Assembly (NCBI RefSeq): GCF_012999535.1
Contig: NZ_JABBWV010000010.1
Location: forward strand, 124,001 to 188,000
Direction of reading: 5' to 3'
From: Microbispora sp. H11081
GTDB lineage: Bacteria > Actinomycetota > Actinomycetes > Streptosporangiales > Streptosporangiaceae
DNA: 64,000 nt
The translations under genes were made by a program, and so were the position numbers. How positions within the stretch are numbered: the first letter of the stretch is position 1; the number at the start of each line of letters is the position of its first letter. Positions 34,220-42,585 of the stretch are shown one piece after another. The notes under the pieces were generated by a model that was not told the origin of the DNA, searched no databases, and was given only the letters and a program-made list of their open reading frames with translations.

Positions 34220-35332
34220 TCAGCCGCGCATGCTCTCGTCGCTCAGCGGGGTCAGCGCGGCCGAGGCCTCGTCGTGATCCATCCCGGTCGCCTGGAGCAG
34301 GTCGACGGCGATGGAGCGCAGCTGCGCGATGATGACGTTCGCCGAGAAGCCCAGGTTCTTGGGCCGCTCCCGCGCGGCGACGGCGAGCAACGCCTGCCTG
34401 GCCAGCATCGGCTCGCGCCCGGCCCCGAGTTCGAGCTGGAGCAGCAGCGCCGCCTCCGAGACCTCGCGCAGGATCTCGGCTAGCGCGACCGGCGGCGGGC
34501 TTGGCTCCCCCATAGCGGCGAGCGTACGGCGGACCAGGACCCGGGCGTTGCGTAGCGCCAGGTCCACCGGTAAGGCGGCGGTCTGGTATCTCGCCAGCCT
34601 GGCCCGGTGATGCCGGCGCAGCGGCGAGATCCTGATGATCTCCTTGCTGTTCTCCAGCGCCGCCGTGAAGTCCTCCACCGCCGACTGGGTCCGGCGTCCG
34701 CACTCCAATGCCTCGGCGGCCAGGTCCGCGTCACCCTTCTCGATCGCCTCCGCCGCCTGTTCCAGCACGGTGGAGAAGGCGTCCAGCACGCCGGACAGGT
34801 GTCTGCCCGCGATGCCGAGCGGACTTGCGGGCAGCAGCGCGACCGCGGCGATGCCGATGATGCCGCCGGTGAGCGTGTCGGCCATCCGGTCCAGCCCGCC
34901 GGCGTCCGCGCCGGGCACGAGCATGGTGACCAGCACCGCGGACGACCCCGCCTGCGACACGAACAGCTCGCCGCTGTTCAGCAGCGCCGCGACGGTCATC
35001 GCCAGCGCGATCACGAGCGCCAGTTGCCAGGGCCCGGAGCCGATCCAGGAGACGAGCAGGTCGCCGATGCCCACGCCCAGGCTGACGCCGACCACCAGTT
35101 CCGCCAGCCTGCGCAGCCGTCGCCCGAATCCCACCCCGACGCAGATCATCACGGAGACGGGCGCGAAGAGAGGGTGGGGGTGGCCGAGCAGATGAACGGC
35201 GACGACCCAGGCCAGCGCGGCGCCCACGGCGCACTGCGCGATGGAGGGGCCGATGAGACCGAACGTGCCCAGCCGCTTACTCACCTGATCACCGAGCCAC
35301 GTTCGCACTCCTCTACGATGGCGAAACTTCAT
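34220..35332 (-). CDS. FUSC / aromatic-acid-exporter-like membrane protein
   Basis: A 370-residue protein with six membrane helices in the first half (LIGPSIAQCAVGAALAWVVAV onward) and a helical cytosolic half. VMICVGVGFGRRLRRLAELVVGVSLGVGIGD is the characteristic helix-loop-helix of the FUSC/YccS-like group. Members are proposed to export aromatic acids or similar anions, with little direct proof. The start is taken as ATG 35332, where family similarity begins. Confidence 0.75.
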   Translation of the reverse strand: MKFRHRRGVRTWLGDQVSKRLGTFGLIGPSIAQCAVGAALAWVVAVHLLGHPHPLFAPVSVMICVGVGFGRRLRRLAELVVGVSLGVGIGDLLVSWIGSGPWQLALVIALAMTVAALLNSGELFVSQAGSSAVLVTMLVPGADAGGLDRMADTLTGGIIGIAAVALLPASPLGIAGRHLSGVLDAFSTVLEQAAEAIEKGDADLAAEALECGRRTQSAVEDFTAALENSKEIIRISPLRRHHRARLARYQTAALPVDLALRNARVLVRRTLAAMGEPSPPPVALAEILREVSEAALLLQLELGAGREPMLARQALLAVAARERPKNLGFSANVIIAQLRSIAVDLLQATGMDHDEASAALTPLSDESMRG

Positions 35333-35416
35333 GACGTTGGGATCACATTTGCCCCAGATTCTTCTTGTCTGAGCCACTGGCGGCCGATGAGGGCCCAGGA
35401 GCCTTTTGACCACGCG

Positions 35417-35767
35417 TCACGGGCGCTGGGCGTCGAGGAGCGCGGGCAGTGCCTCCGCGGCCCGGTCCTTCCCGAGGAAGGCCACGGCGCCGGCCGTACG
35501 GGCGGCGTCCTCGGCGGTGACGTCGGTGCACACCGCGATCACCCTCGTGCCGAGGGCGGCGAGGGCGGTGGTGGTGGCCAGGCCCTCCTCCAGGGTCGGC
35601 AGGTGCAGGTCGACCAGGCAGGCGTCGGGCCGCGACCGCTCGGCGAGTGCCTCGGCCTCGGCCCCGGTCGCGCACACGGCCACGACGGAGACGTACGGCA
35701 GGGCGTCAAGGAAGATCGCCAGTGCGTGCCTGACCCGGCGGTCGGGGTCGACGACCAGCAGGTTCAA
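35417..35767 (-). CDS. Stand-alone response-regulator receiver domain
   Basis: A single receiver domain of 116 residues with the phosphorylation site Asp53 (LVDLHLP), acidic pocket Asp7/Asp9, Thr81 and Lys100. There is no output domain. The first ATG-type codon is TTG 35767 without a ribosome site. A GGAGGGGGAG sequence sits at the right distance before an in-frame CTG at 35800, so translation may begin there and add 11 residues. It lies beside a NarL-type pair and may act as a phosphate sink or a partner of its kinase. Confidence 0.75.
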   Translation of the reverse strand: MNLLVVDPDRRVRHALAIFLDALPYVSVVAVCATGAEAEALAERSRPDACLVDLHLPTLEEGLATTTALAALGTRVIAVCTDVTAEDAARTAGAVAFLGKDRAAEALPALLDAQRP

Positions 35768-35965
35768 CGACTGCGGCGTCTCGGCCGGTGTGATGGACAG
35801 GCGACTCTCCCCCTCCGCAGCCGGCCGCGCACGTCACAGGTTCAAGACTGCACGATCGCGGGGGCGGAGGAAATCGACCGAAGGACTGCCGCCTGCTCGG
35901 CGGTTTGTACCGGCTCTTATCGGTGGAATGACGTAGAACCCAGCGCCAATGAGGGTGATGCCCGC

Positions 35966-36631
35966 TCAGCCGGGCGGGACGATGCCCTCCCTGGTCGCCC
36001 ACAGGGCCGCCTGGGTGCGGGAGGACAGGTCGAGTTTCGCGAGGATGTTGCTGACGTGGGTGCGTGCCGTACGTTCGCTGACCGACAGAGCCGCGGCGAT
36101 CTCCCGGTTGGACCGGCCGTCGGCGACGAGGGCCAGCACTTCCCGTTCGCGTGGGGTCAAGCTCGGCACGGGCGTCGCGGGCGCCCGCATCGCGGCCGTC
36201 AACTGGCGGGCGGCGGCCGGGTCGAGGTGCACCTCGCCGCGGACCGCGGCGCGAAGGGCCCGCCCAACCTCGTCCGCCTCCGCGTCCTTGAGCAGGTAGC
36301 CGGCGGCTCCCGCCTCCAGGGCGGCACGGACCTTCCGCTCCTCGACGAAGCTTGTCATCGCGACGACCTCGACGGCGGGAAACCTGACCTTGACCTCCCG
36401 GGTCGCCTCGATGCCGTCCATGACCGGCATCATCAGGTCCATCAGGACTACGTCGGGCAGCGCGCCGGAACGGTCCAGAACCGCCAGACGGTCGATCGCC
36501 TCCTTTCCCGTCGCCGCCTCGCCGACCACCTCCATGTCTTCGAGCATGTCCAGGAAGGCCCGCATGCCCGTACGGACGACGCGGTGGTCGTCGACGAGAA
36601 ACACCCTGATCGTGCGTTCCGAGGTGCTCAC
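35966..36631 (-). CDS. NarL/FixJ-family response regulator
   Basis: A 221-residue regulator. The receiver domain carries Asp65 (VVLMDLMMP), Thr/Ser and Lys positions, and the C-terminal LuxR-type helix-turn-helix begins LTPREREVLALVADGRSNREIA. The GTG start overlaps the kinase stop by 4 nt (GTGA), so the two are coupled and form one two-component system. Targets unknown. Confidence 0.93.
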   Translation of the reverse strand: MSTSERTIRVFLVDDHRVVRTGMRAFLDMLEDMEVVGEAATGKEAIDRLAVLDRSGALPDVVLMDLMMPVMDGIEATREVKVRFPAVEVVAMTSFVEERKVRAALEAGAAGYLLKDAEADEVGRALRAAVRGEVHLDPAAARQLTAAMRAPATPVPSLTPREREVLALVADGRSNREIAAALSVSERTARTHVSNILAKLDLSSRTQAALWATREGIVPPG

Positions 36632-38739
36632 CGGCTGTCCGTCTCCATCTGGTTCCTGATCGGCCCGGTGACCATGACCCTGGTGCCGGCGCCGGCCGCG
36701 CTCACAATTCGCAGGTCGGCGCCCATACGTGCCGCCCGCTCCCGCATCGTTCCAAGTCCCATGTGCCCGGGAAAAGCGGCAGTGGGGTCGAAGCCGCGGC
36801 CGTCGTCCTCGACCACGATCGTCAGGTCGGACTCCGTCCGGCCGAACGTCACGGTGACCCGCTGGGCGTCGGCGTGCTTGACGGTGTTGTGCAGCGCCTC
36901 GACGACGATTCTGTAGAGGTGCTCTTCGGCCTCTTCGTCCAGATCGGGACGCTCCTCCGTCTCGTCGACGACGACGATGGGCAGGCCTTCGCGGGCCGCG
37001 ATCGCGGCGGCCTGTTTGCGGACCGCGCTGATCAGCCCTTCCTCGGCCAGCGCCCCGGGACGCAGCTCGAAGATGAGGGCGCGCATCTCCGCCAGCGCTC
37101 CCTGCGTCAGCTCCCGGAGCTGCGCCACCGCTCGTCCGAGTGGACCGTTCCCTTCGATGCCCTGCTTGGCCATGGCGAGCTCGGCGGCGCGGGCGTGCAG
37201 CGTCATCGAGAACAGCGCCTGGGACACCGAGTCGTGGAGTTCCCTGGCCAGCCGCTGGCGTTCCAGGAGCGCGGCGTTCTGCCGGCCTTCGGCCAGCAAG
37301 GTGGCGTTCTCGACCGCCACGGCGATCTGGTCCGCGAACGCCTTGAGAAACCTGAGCTCCTCGTCGGCCGGCTCGTCATGCGGCAGGTAGTAGACGTGGA
37401 GCGCGCCGATCATCTGGCCCATGGTCCCGAGGGGTACGGCCACGAGGATGTCCCACTCGACATGAGGCAGGAACCGGTGGATCGGCTTGGCCGCCGGCCG
37501 TGCCAGGGTCCGCGCCGGGGCGCCGCGGATCACCTCCAGGCGCTGCTCACGAAGCGCGTGCACGGCGGGCGAGTCGACCCCGAGTTCCCAGCACGCTCGT
37601 AGACCGTCCTCGTAGCCGTCGGGCAGCCCGTGGGTGGCCAGGAACCGTACCCGGCCGGCGCCGCCCTCCATCACGTGGACCGCGGCGGCGACACCCCCGC
37701 TCGCCCGCACCACCGTCGCCACGGCGTTCCGCAACGTGGTCTCCGGCGGCTGGTCCACCACCATGTCGCTCGCGACGAGGGCCAGCGCGGCCACCCGCCG
37801 ATGCAGGAGGTCCATGGCGTTGGCGGTCTCCGTGGCGTCCCGCACCACCGTGAGCGTGTGTGGTTCGCCGGAGAAGACGACGGAATCCGCGCGAACGTCC
37901 ACGGGGAAGATCGTGCCGTCCTTGCGGACGTGACGGACCCGTATCGCGGCCCCGGCCTGAGGCACGGCCGAGAGGAAGTCGGTGACGGCGGTCAGGTCCG
38001 CGGGATGCGTCCACGTCTCGGGACGAGCGCCCACCAGTTCCCCGGGCGAGTACGCGTGCATCCGGTGGAAGGCGGGGTTCGCCTCGACGAGCCGGCCCTG
38101 GGGGTCGCTGATGACCAGCCCGTCGCCGGTCGCCTCGAACACGGCGCGGTACTGCGCCTGCTGCGCGCGCAACCGCCGCTCGGTGCGCGTACGTTGGATC
38201 GCGGCGGCCAGGGTGTCCGCGGCCGCCCGCAGCGCCGCCACGTCGCTGGGCAGCCACTCGCGTTCCGTCGTGCACTCGTCGAACCCGATGAATCCCCACC
38301 AGACGCCCTCGACGTGGATCGGCACGAGCGCGATCGACCTGACGTCCTGAGCCTCCAGCTCGGGGCGCTCCGCGGCGGGAAGGTCGCGGGTGTCGGCGGC
38401 CATCACGTCCCCGCGCGACAGCGCCTCGGCCCACCGGCCCCAGCCGACGTCCACATAGTCGAACCCTTTGAGCAGGGGGTTGTCGATCTGCGGGGTGATG
38501 CCTTCCGCGACCCATTCGTACCGCTGGCGACTGCACAGGCGGCCGTACGCGTCGAGATGGTTCTCGAAGATGTACACCCGGCTCACTCCGGCCGCCGTCC
38601 CGAGACGCGCCAGGACCTCGGCGATGTCCGTCTCCCACGGCGCGGCGCCGGCGAGGAACCGGTCGGCGGCGAACTGCACGGCGGCCAGGATGGCGTCCGG
38701 GCCGGGAACCAGGTCGGCATCCTCTTGGGCGGCTGCCAA
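36628..38739 (-). CDS. GAF-PAS-GAF sensor histidine kinase (NarL-type partner)
   Basis: This soluble 703-residue kinase has an N-terminal GAF domain (about 20-190), a PAS domain (about 195-315), a second GAF domain (about 330-490) and a HisKA_3 dimerisation domain with the phosphorylation His502 in ELHDSVSQALFS, followed by a HATPase_c domain (EALHNTVKHADA, DDGRGFD). It has no membrane segment. Start TTG 38739 is chosen because AGGAGGA lies 7 nt upstream; no ATG in frame has one. It probably senses a small ligand or gas inside the cell. Confidence 0.9.
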   Translation of the reverse strand: MAAAQEDADLVPGPDAILAAVQFAADRFLAGAAPWETDIAEVLARLGTAAGVSRVYIFENHLDAYGRLCSRQRYEWVAEGITPQIDNPLLKGFDYVDVGWGRWAEALSRGDVMAADTRDLPAAERPELEAQDVRSIALVPIHVEGVWWGFIGFDECTTEREWLPSDVAALRAAADTLAAAIQRTRTERRLRAQQAQYRAVFEATGDGLVISDPQGRLVEANPAFHRMHAYSPGELVGARPETWTHPADLTAVTDFLSAVPQAGAAIRVRHVRKDGTIFPVDVRADSVVFSGEPHTLTVVRDATETANAMDLLHRRVAALALVASDMVVDQPPETTLRNAVATVVRASGGVAAAVHVMEGGAGRVRFLATHGLPDGYEDGLRACWELGVDSPAVHALREQRLEVIRGAPARTLARPAAKPIHRFLPHVEWDILVAVPLGTMGQMIGALHVYYLPHDEPADEELRFLKAFADQIAVAVENATLLAEGRQNAALLERQRLARELHDSVSQALFSMTLHARAAELAMAKQGIEGNGPLGRAVAQLRELTQGALAEMRALIFELRPGALAEEGLISAVRKQAAAIAAREGLPIVVVDETEERPDLDEEAEEHLYRIVVEALHNTVKHADAQRVTVTFGRTESDLTIVVEDDGRGFDPTAAFPGHMGLGTMRERAARMGADLRIVSAAGAGTRVMVTGPIRNQMETDSR

Positions 38740-39008
38740 CTTCGTTCCTCCTGACAATCCCGGCACGGTCGAGACACCCCCGTAGGAGTGGCCCAGGGAG
38801 ATGTTACTCCCTGTCACTTTTCGACATGAAACCTCCCCACTGGTGGGAATGTCGGATCGCACGGCGATCTGAGGCTTTTGACGTAGGAAGCCCATGGCGG
38901 ATCGGCTGATCCGGGTGTCGTCTGTCTGCCGATCCGGTGAAGCCCGCGCCTCCGAGACCATCGACGCACGGCCGGTGGCCGCGACAGGGAATCACGGAGG
39001 TATCTGAC

Positions 39009-39797
39009 ATGACGGCTGATCTGGCGGTCCGATCCGCCCGCCAGGAGACCGCGCCCGGCGCACTGGCCTGGGCCGCGCCGAGTTGGGTGGAGCGGCGGCC
39101 GTTCACGGCGACGTCAGCGATCACGGCCGGCGTATGCGTGCTGGTCCTCGCGAGCGCCGGCGTTCTCGCCTGGTTCTTCCCGGAACTGGGCGAGACGACG
39201 CGTCGCCAGATCGCCACCCTCGTGCTCGCGGCGGCCGTCCTCGTCCTGTTGTTCCGCTGGTCGGCGTGGCGGGCCGTCGGCCTCACCCGCGTGCCGCGGC
39301 TGCGCGATCTGACCCTCATCGCGCTCCCCCTGGCGATCGCCGCCTGGCCGCTCGGCTTCGGGATCGAAGGAGGGGCACTGGCCCTGGGCACGGCACTCCT
39401 CGCCGAACTGCCCAACTCCTTCGCGGAGGAGGCCCTGATGCGAGGGGTGGTCGTCAGGGCGTTCGCACGCCGCAAGCGGTGGCTGACCGCTGTCGTCTCC
39501 GGCGTCAGTTTCGGCGTGTTGCACCTGGTCGTCCTGGTCTGGGGTGCCCCGGTGGCGGACGTCGTGCCGCTGATCGTCATCGCCGGCCTGTTCGGGATCG
39601 GTTACGCCTGCGTGCGCCTGGTCACCGGCAGCCTGTGGGCGCCGATCGCCCTGCACGCGCTGTTCAACGTGAGCCAGGAAGTCGGCCGCGGAATCGACAC
39701 CCTCGGCGAGGTCCCCTCCACCCTGATCCTGCTCGCGGGCGCGGTGGTCCTCCCGGCGTACGGCCTGCTTCTCCTGCGCCGAGCGCCGCGGAACTGA
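39009..39797 (+). CDS. CPBP-family intramembrane metalloprotease (Abi/CAAX type)
   Basis: A 262-residue membrane protein with about eight helices. The catalytic residues of the family are all present: E140-E141-x3-R145 (FAEEALMRG), H172 (GVLHLV) and H216-x3-N220 (HALFN). GGAGG lies 8 nt before ATG 39009. In actinomycetes such proteins are linked to prenyl-CAAX-like processing, bacteriocin immunity or stress; the substrate here is unknown. The 269-nt region to the upstream kinase gene holds the divergent promoters, but no motif I can place. Confidence 0.88.
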   Translation: MTADLAVRSARQETAPGALAWAAPSWVERRPFTATSAITAGVCVLVLASAGVLAWFFPELGETTRRQIATLVLAAAVLVLLFRWSAWRAVGLTRVPRLRDLTLIALPLAIAAWPLGFGIEGGALALGTALLAELPNSFAEEALMRGVVVRAFARRKRWLTAVVSGVSFGVLHLVVLVWGAPVADVVPLIVIAGLFGIGYACVRLVTGSLWAPIALHALFNVSQEVGRGIDTLGEVPSTLILLAGAVVLPAYGLLLLRRAPRN

Positions 39798-39836
39798 GCG
39801 ACGGCATCCATCGGCAGCGGGCAAGGCGGGCTTCCA

Positions 39837-40490
39837 ATGACCATGCAAATGACGACGAGACCTGCGATCACGTGGGACCGTACGGACACCATCCCGGCAG
39901 GCGAGACCTTGGACAGCACCTTCAGCACCACCGGCGTGAGCCGTACCCGGCTCCTGTCGCGCCGGGACGACGCCCCGGCGCGGGCGGCCGACCCGTTCGC
40001 CGTCCACGTCGCGATCGGGACGGGCCTGCTCATGGCGACGTGGTTCGGCCGGGGCATCCCGCTCGTCATGGCCGGCACGATCGTGGCGCTCGTTCTGCTC
40101 CTGACCTCGATGACCGATCTCCCCAAGAAGATGGGCAGCTTCGTCTGGCGGCCGGTCAGCGCGGACCCGGGCCAGTGTCACACCGTGAGCGTGGGCGAGG
40201 GCCGGCTCGACCTCACCGATCTCCAGCTCGCACCGGGCACCCGGGTCACGTTCACCGCGTCGGTGTCGATCGGCCGGCTCAAGGTGATCGTGCCGCCCGC
40301 CGCCCGAGTCGAAGTGCACGGTTTCACGCGGCTGGGCGAGGTGGAGATCGACCACAAGGTCGAAACCGGCGCGCACCTCCGGGTCGACCGCGTGCTGGAG
40401 CCCGAGCTGATCAGCACCGGCCAGGCGCCCACGGTCGAACTGCGCGTCACCGCCGGGGTCGGAGACCTGGAGGTGCGGCGCGCGCCCTGA
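39837..40490 (+). CDS. LiaF/toast-rack-like membrane protein of unknown function
   Basis: A 217-residue protein with two closely spaced hydrophobic segments (about residues 55-90) after an N-terminal soluble part. The C-terminal beta-rich domain (VSIGRLKVIVPPAARVEVHGF, GVGDLEVRR) resembles the toast-rack/LiaF-like C-terminal fold. It follows the CPBP gene by 39 nt on the same strand and is probably cotranscribed. Function unknown. Confidence 0.7.
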   Translation: MTMQMTTRPAITWDRTDTIPAGETLDSTFSTTGVSRTRLLSRRDDAPARAADPFAVHVAIGTGLLMATWFGRGIPLVMAGTIVALVLLLTSMTDLPKKMGSFVWRPVSADPGQCHTVSVGEGRLDLTDLQLAPGTRVTFTASVSIGRLKVIVPPAARVEVHGFTRLGEVEIDHKVETGAHLRVDRVLEPELISTGQAPTVELRVTAGVGDLEVRRAP

Positions 40491-40555
40491 CCCGGAGCCC
40501 CGCCCTCCGGCTTACCCGACCGGCGCCACTTGCCCCAACTTCGCCCCTAAGACCT

Positions 40556-40990
40556 CTAGTTGATACGGAAGACGGGAAATCCCGGAGCGATCGCCCGCAC
40601 CTGTTCCTCGGACGCACTCGCGTTGATTCCCTCGAAGAACCTTCCGACCTCCCAGCCCCAGCGCTTCAGGTACGCCCGGAGAACGGCCGGCTTCTCGTCG
40701 TCTGAGAGCTCGGTGGCGGTGAACGTCTCGATGCGGCGGCCCACGCGCAGCTCACCGTTCCCGGCGACGCGCAGGTTGCGGACCCACTGAGTGATGCCTC
40801 GGGGTGCGACCAGATAGCGGGAGCCGTTCAACGTCAGCACGTTCACCGGCGTGGTGCGCCATTCGCCGCTGGACCGGCCGCGAACGTACAGAATCCGGGA
40901 TCCCCAGAGGCTGATCCCGAGCCGGGTCAGCCCTGCAACCGTACGGTTGAACAGGTGATCCATGCGGGTCGGTTCGATGTAGCGGGACAT
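40556..40990 (-). CDS. Deazaflavin-dependent nitroreductase-family oxidoreductase
   Basis: A 144-residue protein of the F420-dependent Ddn-like split-barrel family: RILYVRGRSSGEWRTTPVNVL, and RYLVAPRGITQWVRNLRVAG in the middle, which is the cofactor-binding loop. GAGGAG before ATG 40990 fixes the start. Family members reduce quinones or nitro compounds with F420H2. The upstream region has two matched palindromes that look like operator sites. Confidence 0.85.
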   Translation of the reverse strand: MSRYIEPTRMDHLFNRTVAGLTRLGISLWGSRILYVRGRSSGEWRTTPVNVLTLNGSRYLVAPRGITQWVRNLRVAGNGELRVGRRIETFTATELSDDEKPAVLRAYLKRWGWEVGRFFEGINASASEEQVRAIAPGFPVFRIN

Positions 40991-41015
40991 GGCCAGCTCC
41001 TCGGCATATCTCTTC

Positions 41016-41082
41016 GAGAGCACTGCTCTCGCCTTAAGGCAAGCATGATTAGAAATGCGCTCACAGTCAAGAGCGATGCTCT
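41016..41082 (-). promoter_or_regulatory. Paired operator and promoter upstream of the deazaflavin oxidoreductase
   Basis: GAGAGC-act-GCTCTC (41016-41030) and AGAGC-gat-GCTCT (41070-41082) share the same AGAGCnnnGCTCT core, with centres 53 bp apart, about five helical turns. TTGACT (41065-41070, minus strand) and a weak -10 at 41042-41047 are separated by 17 bp. The distal site touches the -35; the proximal one lies downstream of the transcription start. The layout fits a dimeric repressor of TetR or GntR type. No such regulator gene is nearby. Confidence 0.6.
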
Positions 41083-41145
41083 CTGATTTGTGCGCTGGTC
41101 TCGGTGGAAGCATGGACCCGGATGGCTCCCCCAGACACAGATGAC

Positions 41146-41179
41146 AAACCCCGCCTCCCCACGAGGAGAGACGGGGTTT
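41146..41179 (-). terminator. Terminator after the acyl-CoA dehydrogenase
   Basis: AAACCCCG (41146-41153) pairs with CGGGGTTT (41172-41179), with a further short inner stem. On the minus strand a TTTGT follows. It lies just after the acyl-CoA dehydrogenase stop at 41194. Confidence 0.6.
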
Positions 41180-41193
41180 CTGCACGTCAATGA

Positions 41194-42357
41194 CTACTTG
41201 AGGAGCTGGCGGGCCATGACCATGCGCTGGATCTGGTTGGTGCCCTCGTAGATCTGGGTGATCTTGGCGTCGCGCATCATGCGCTCGACCGGGAACTCGC
41301 GCGTGTAGCCGTACCCGCCCAGGAGCTGGACGGCGTCGGTGGTGATCTCCATCGCGGCGTCGGAGGCGGCGCACTTGGCCGCGCTGGAGAAGAACGTGAG
41401 GTCCTTGACCGGGGTGCCGTTCATGGCCAGCTCCGACTTGGCCGCGGCGGCGTACGTGAGCTGCCGGGCGGCCTCCAGCTTCATGGCCATGTCGGCGAGC
41501 ATGAACTGCAGGCCCTGGAAGTCGGCGATCGGCTTGCCGAACTGCTTGCGCTCCTTGACGTACCCGATGGCGTAGTCGAGGGCGCCCTGCGCGATGCCGA
41601 GCGCCTGCGCGGCGATCGTGACGCGGGTGTGGTCGAGCGTCGCCAGCGCGGTCTTGAACCCGGTGCCCGGCTCGCCGATCATCCGGGAGGCCGGGATGCG
41701 GACGTTCTCCAGGATGACCTGGCGGGTGGGCGAGCCCTTGATGCCGAGCTTCTTCTCCTTGGGCCCGAACGAGACGCCCTCGTCGTCCTTCTCCACCACG
41801 AACGCGGAGATGCCCCGGCCGCCGGCCGACGGGTCGGTCACGGCCATGACGGTGTAGTACTCCGACACACCGGCGTTGGTGATCCACATCTTGGTGCCGT
41901 TGAGCACGTAGTGGTCGCCGTCGCGTTCGGCCCTGGTCTTCATCGCGGCGGCGTCGGAACCCGCCTCAGGCTCGCTCAGGGCGTAGGAGAACATGGCCTC
42001 ACCGCGCGCGACCGGTGTCAGGTAGCGCTGCTTGAGCTCCTCGGACGCCGACAGCAGCAGCGGAACCGTGCCCAGCTTGTTGACGGCGGGGATCAGCGAG
42101 GACGAGGCGCACGCGCGGGCGACCTCCTCGATCACGATCACGGTCGCGAGCGCGTCGGCTCCCGCCCCTCCGTACGCCTCGGGGACGTGGACGGCGTGCA
42201 GGTCGGCGGCGACGAGGTCCTTGTAGACCTCCCAGGGGAACTCCTCGTTCTCGTCGGCCGCCGCGGCACGCGGGGCGATCTTCTCGTCGGCCAGGGCCCG
42301 GACCGTCTCGCGGAGCATTTCGTGCTCCTCAGCGGGCGCGTAGAGAGGGAAGCTCAT
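41194..42357 (-). CDS. Acyl-CoA dehydrogenase
   Basis: A 387-residue FAD-dependent acyl-CoA dehydrogenase: YALSEPEAGSDAAAMKTRA and WITNAG in the FAD/acyl binding site, and the C-terminal YEGTNQIQRMVMARQLL, where the Glu is the catalytic base of the short/medium-chain group. It oxidises an acyl-CoA at the alpha-beta position. There is no ribosome site: a TAGTAT -10 ends 6 nt before ATG 42357, which suggests a leaderless transcript. Chain-length preference is not visible from sequence. Confidence 0.95.
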   Translation of the reverse strand: MSFPLYAPAEEHEMLRETVRALADEKIAPRAAAADENEEFPWEVYKDLVAADLHAVHVPEAYGGAGADALATVIVIEEVARACASSSLIPAVNKLGTVPLLLSASEELKQRYLTPVARGEAMFSYALSEPEAGSDAAAMKTRAERDGDHYVLNGTKMWITNAGVSEYYTVMAVTDPSAGGRGISAFVVEKDDEGVSFGPKEKKLGIKGSPTRQVILENVRIPASRMIGEPGTGFKTALATLDHTRVTIAAQALGIAQGALDYAIGYVKERKQFGKPIADFQGLQFMLADMAMKLEAARQLTYAAAAKSELAMNGTPVKDLTFFSSAAKCAASDAAMEITTDAVQLLGGYGYTREFPVERMMRDAKITQIYEGTNQIQRMVMARQLLK

Positions 42358-42362
42358 AGCGC

Positions 42363-42368
42363 GATACT
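42363..42368 (-). promoter_or_regulatory. -10 element of a probable leaderless transcript
   Basis: TAGTAT followed by six nucleotides and then ATG is the standard layout of actinobacterial leaderless promoters. No Shine-Dalgarno sequence precedes the ATG. No convincing -35 was identified. Confidence 0.5.
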
Positions 42369-42585
42369 AGGACGTCCGACCAGAAAGTTACCAGTCAGTA
42401 CGACCGCCTTCTTGACAGCGCTCCTGACTGGGAGCCGGAGAAACCAGGGCTCCGGGCGTCGACCAGGCGGGCCGAGAGCCGTACCGTGGGGGCCAGGGCG
42501 CCGGTTTGCCCAGGTGGCTCTCAGGGCAGTTGCCGGGGCCGGTACCATGCCAGATCACAAAGAGTCGGTAAGAGGGGAGCATGCC

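Noticed and set aside
41031-41040. GCCTTAAGGC palindrome as an operator
   Set aside because: A 10-bp palindrome is short, and nearby there are two better, mutually matching sites. I keep it only as background.
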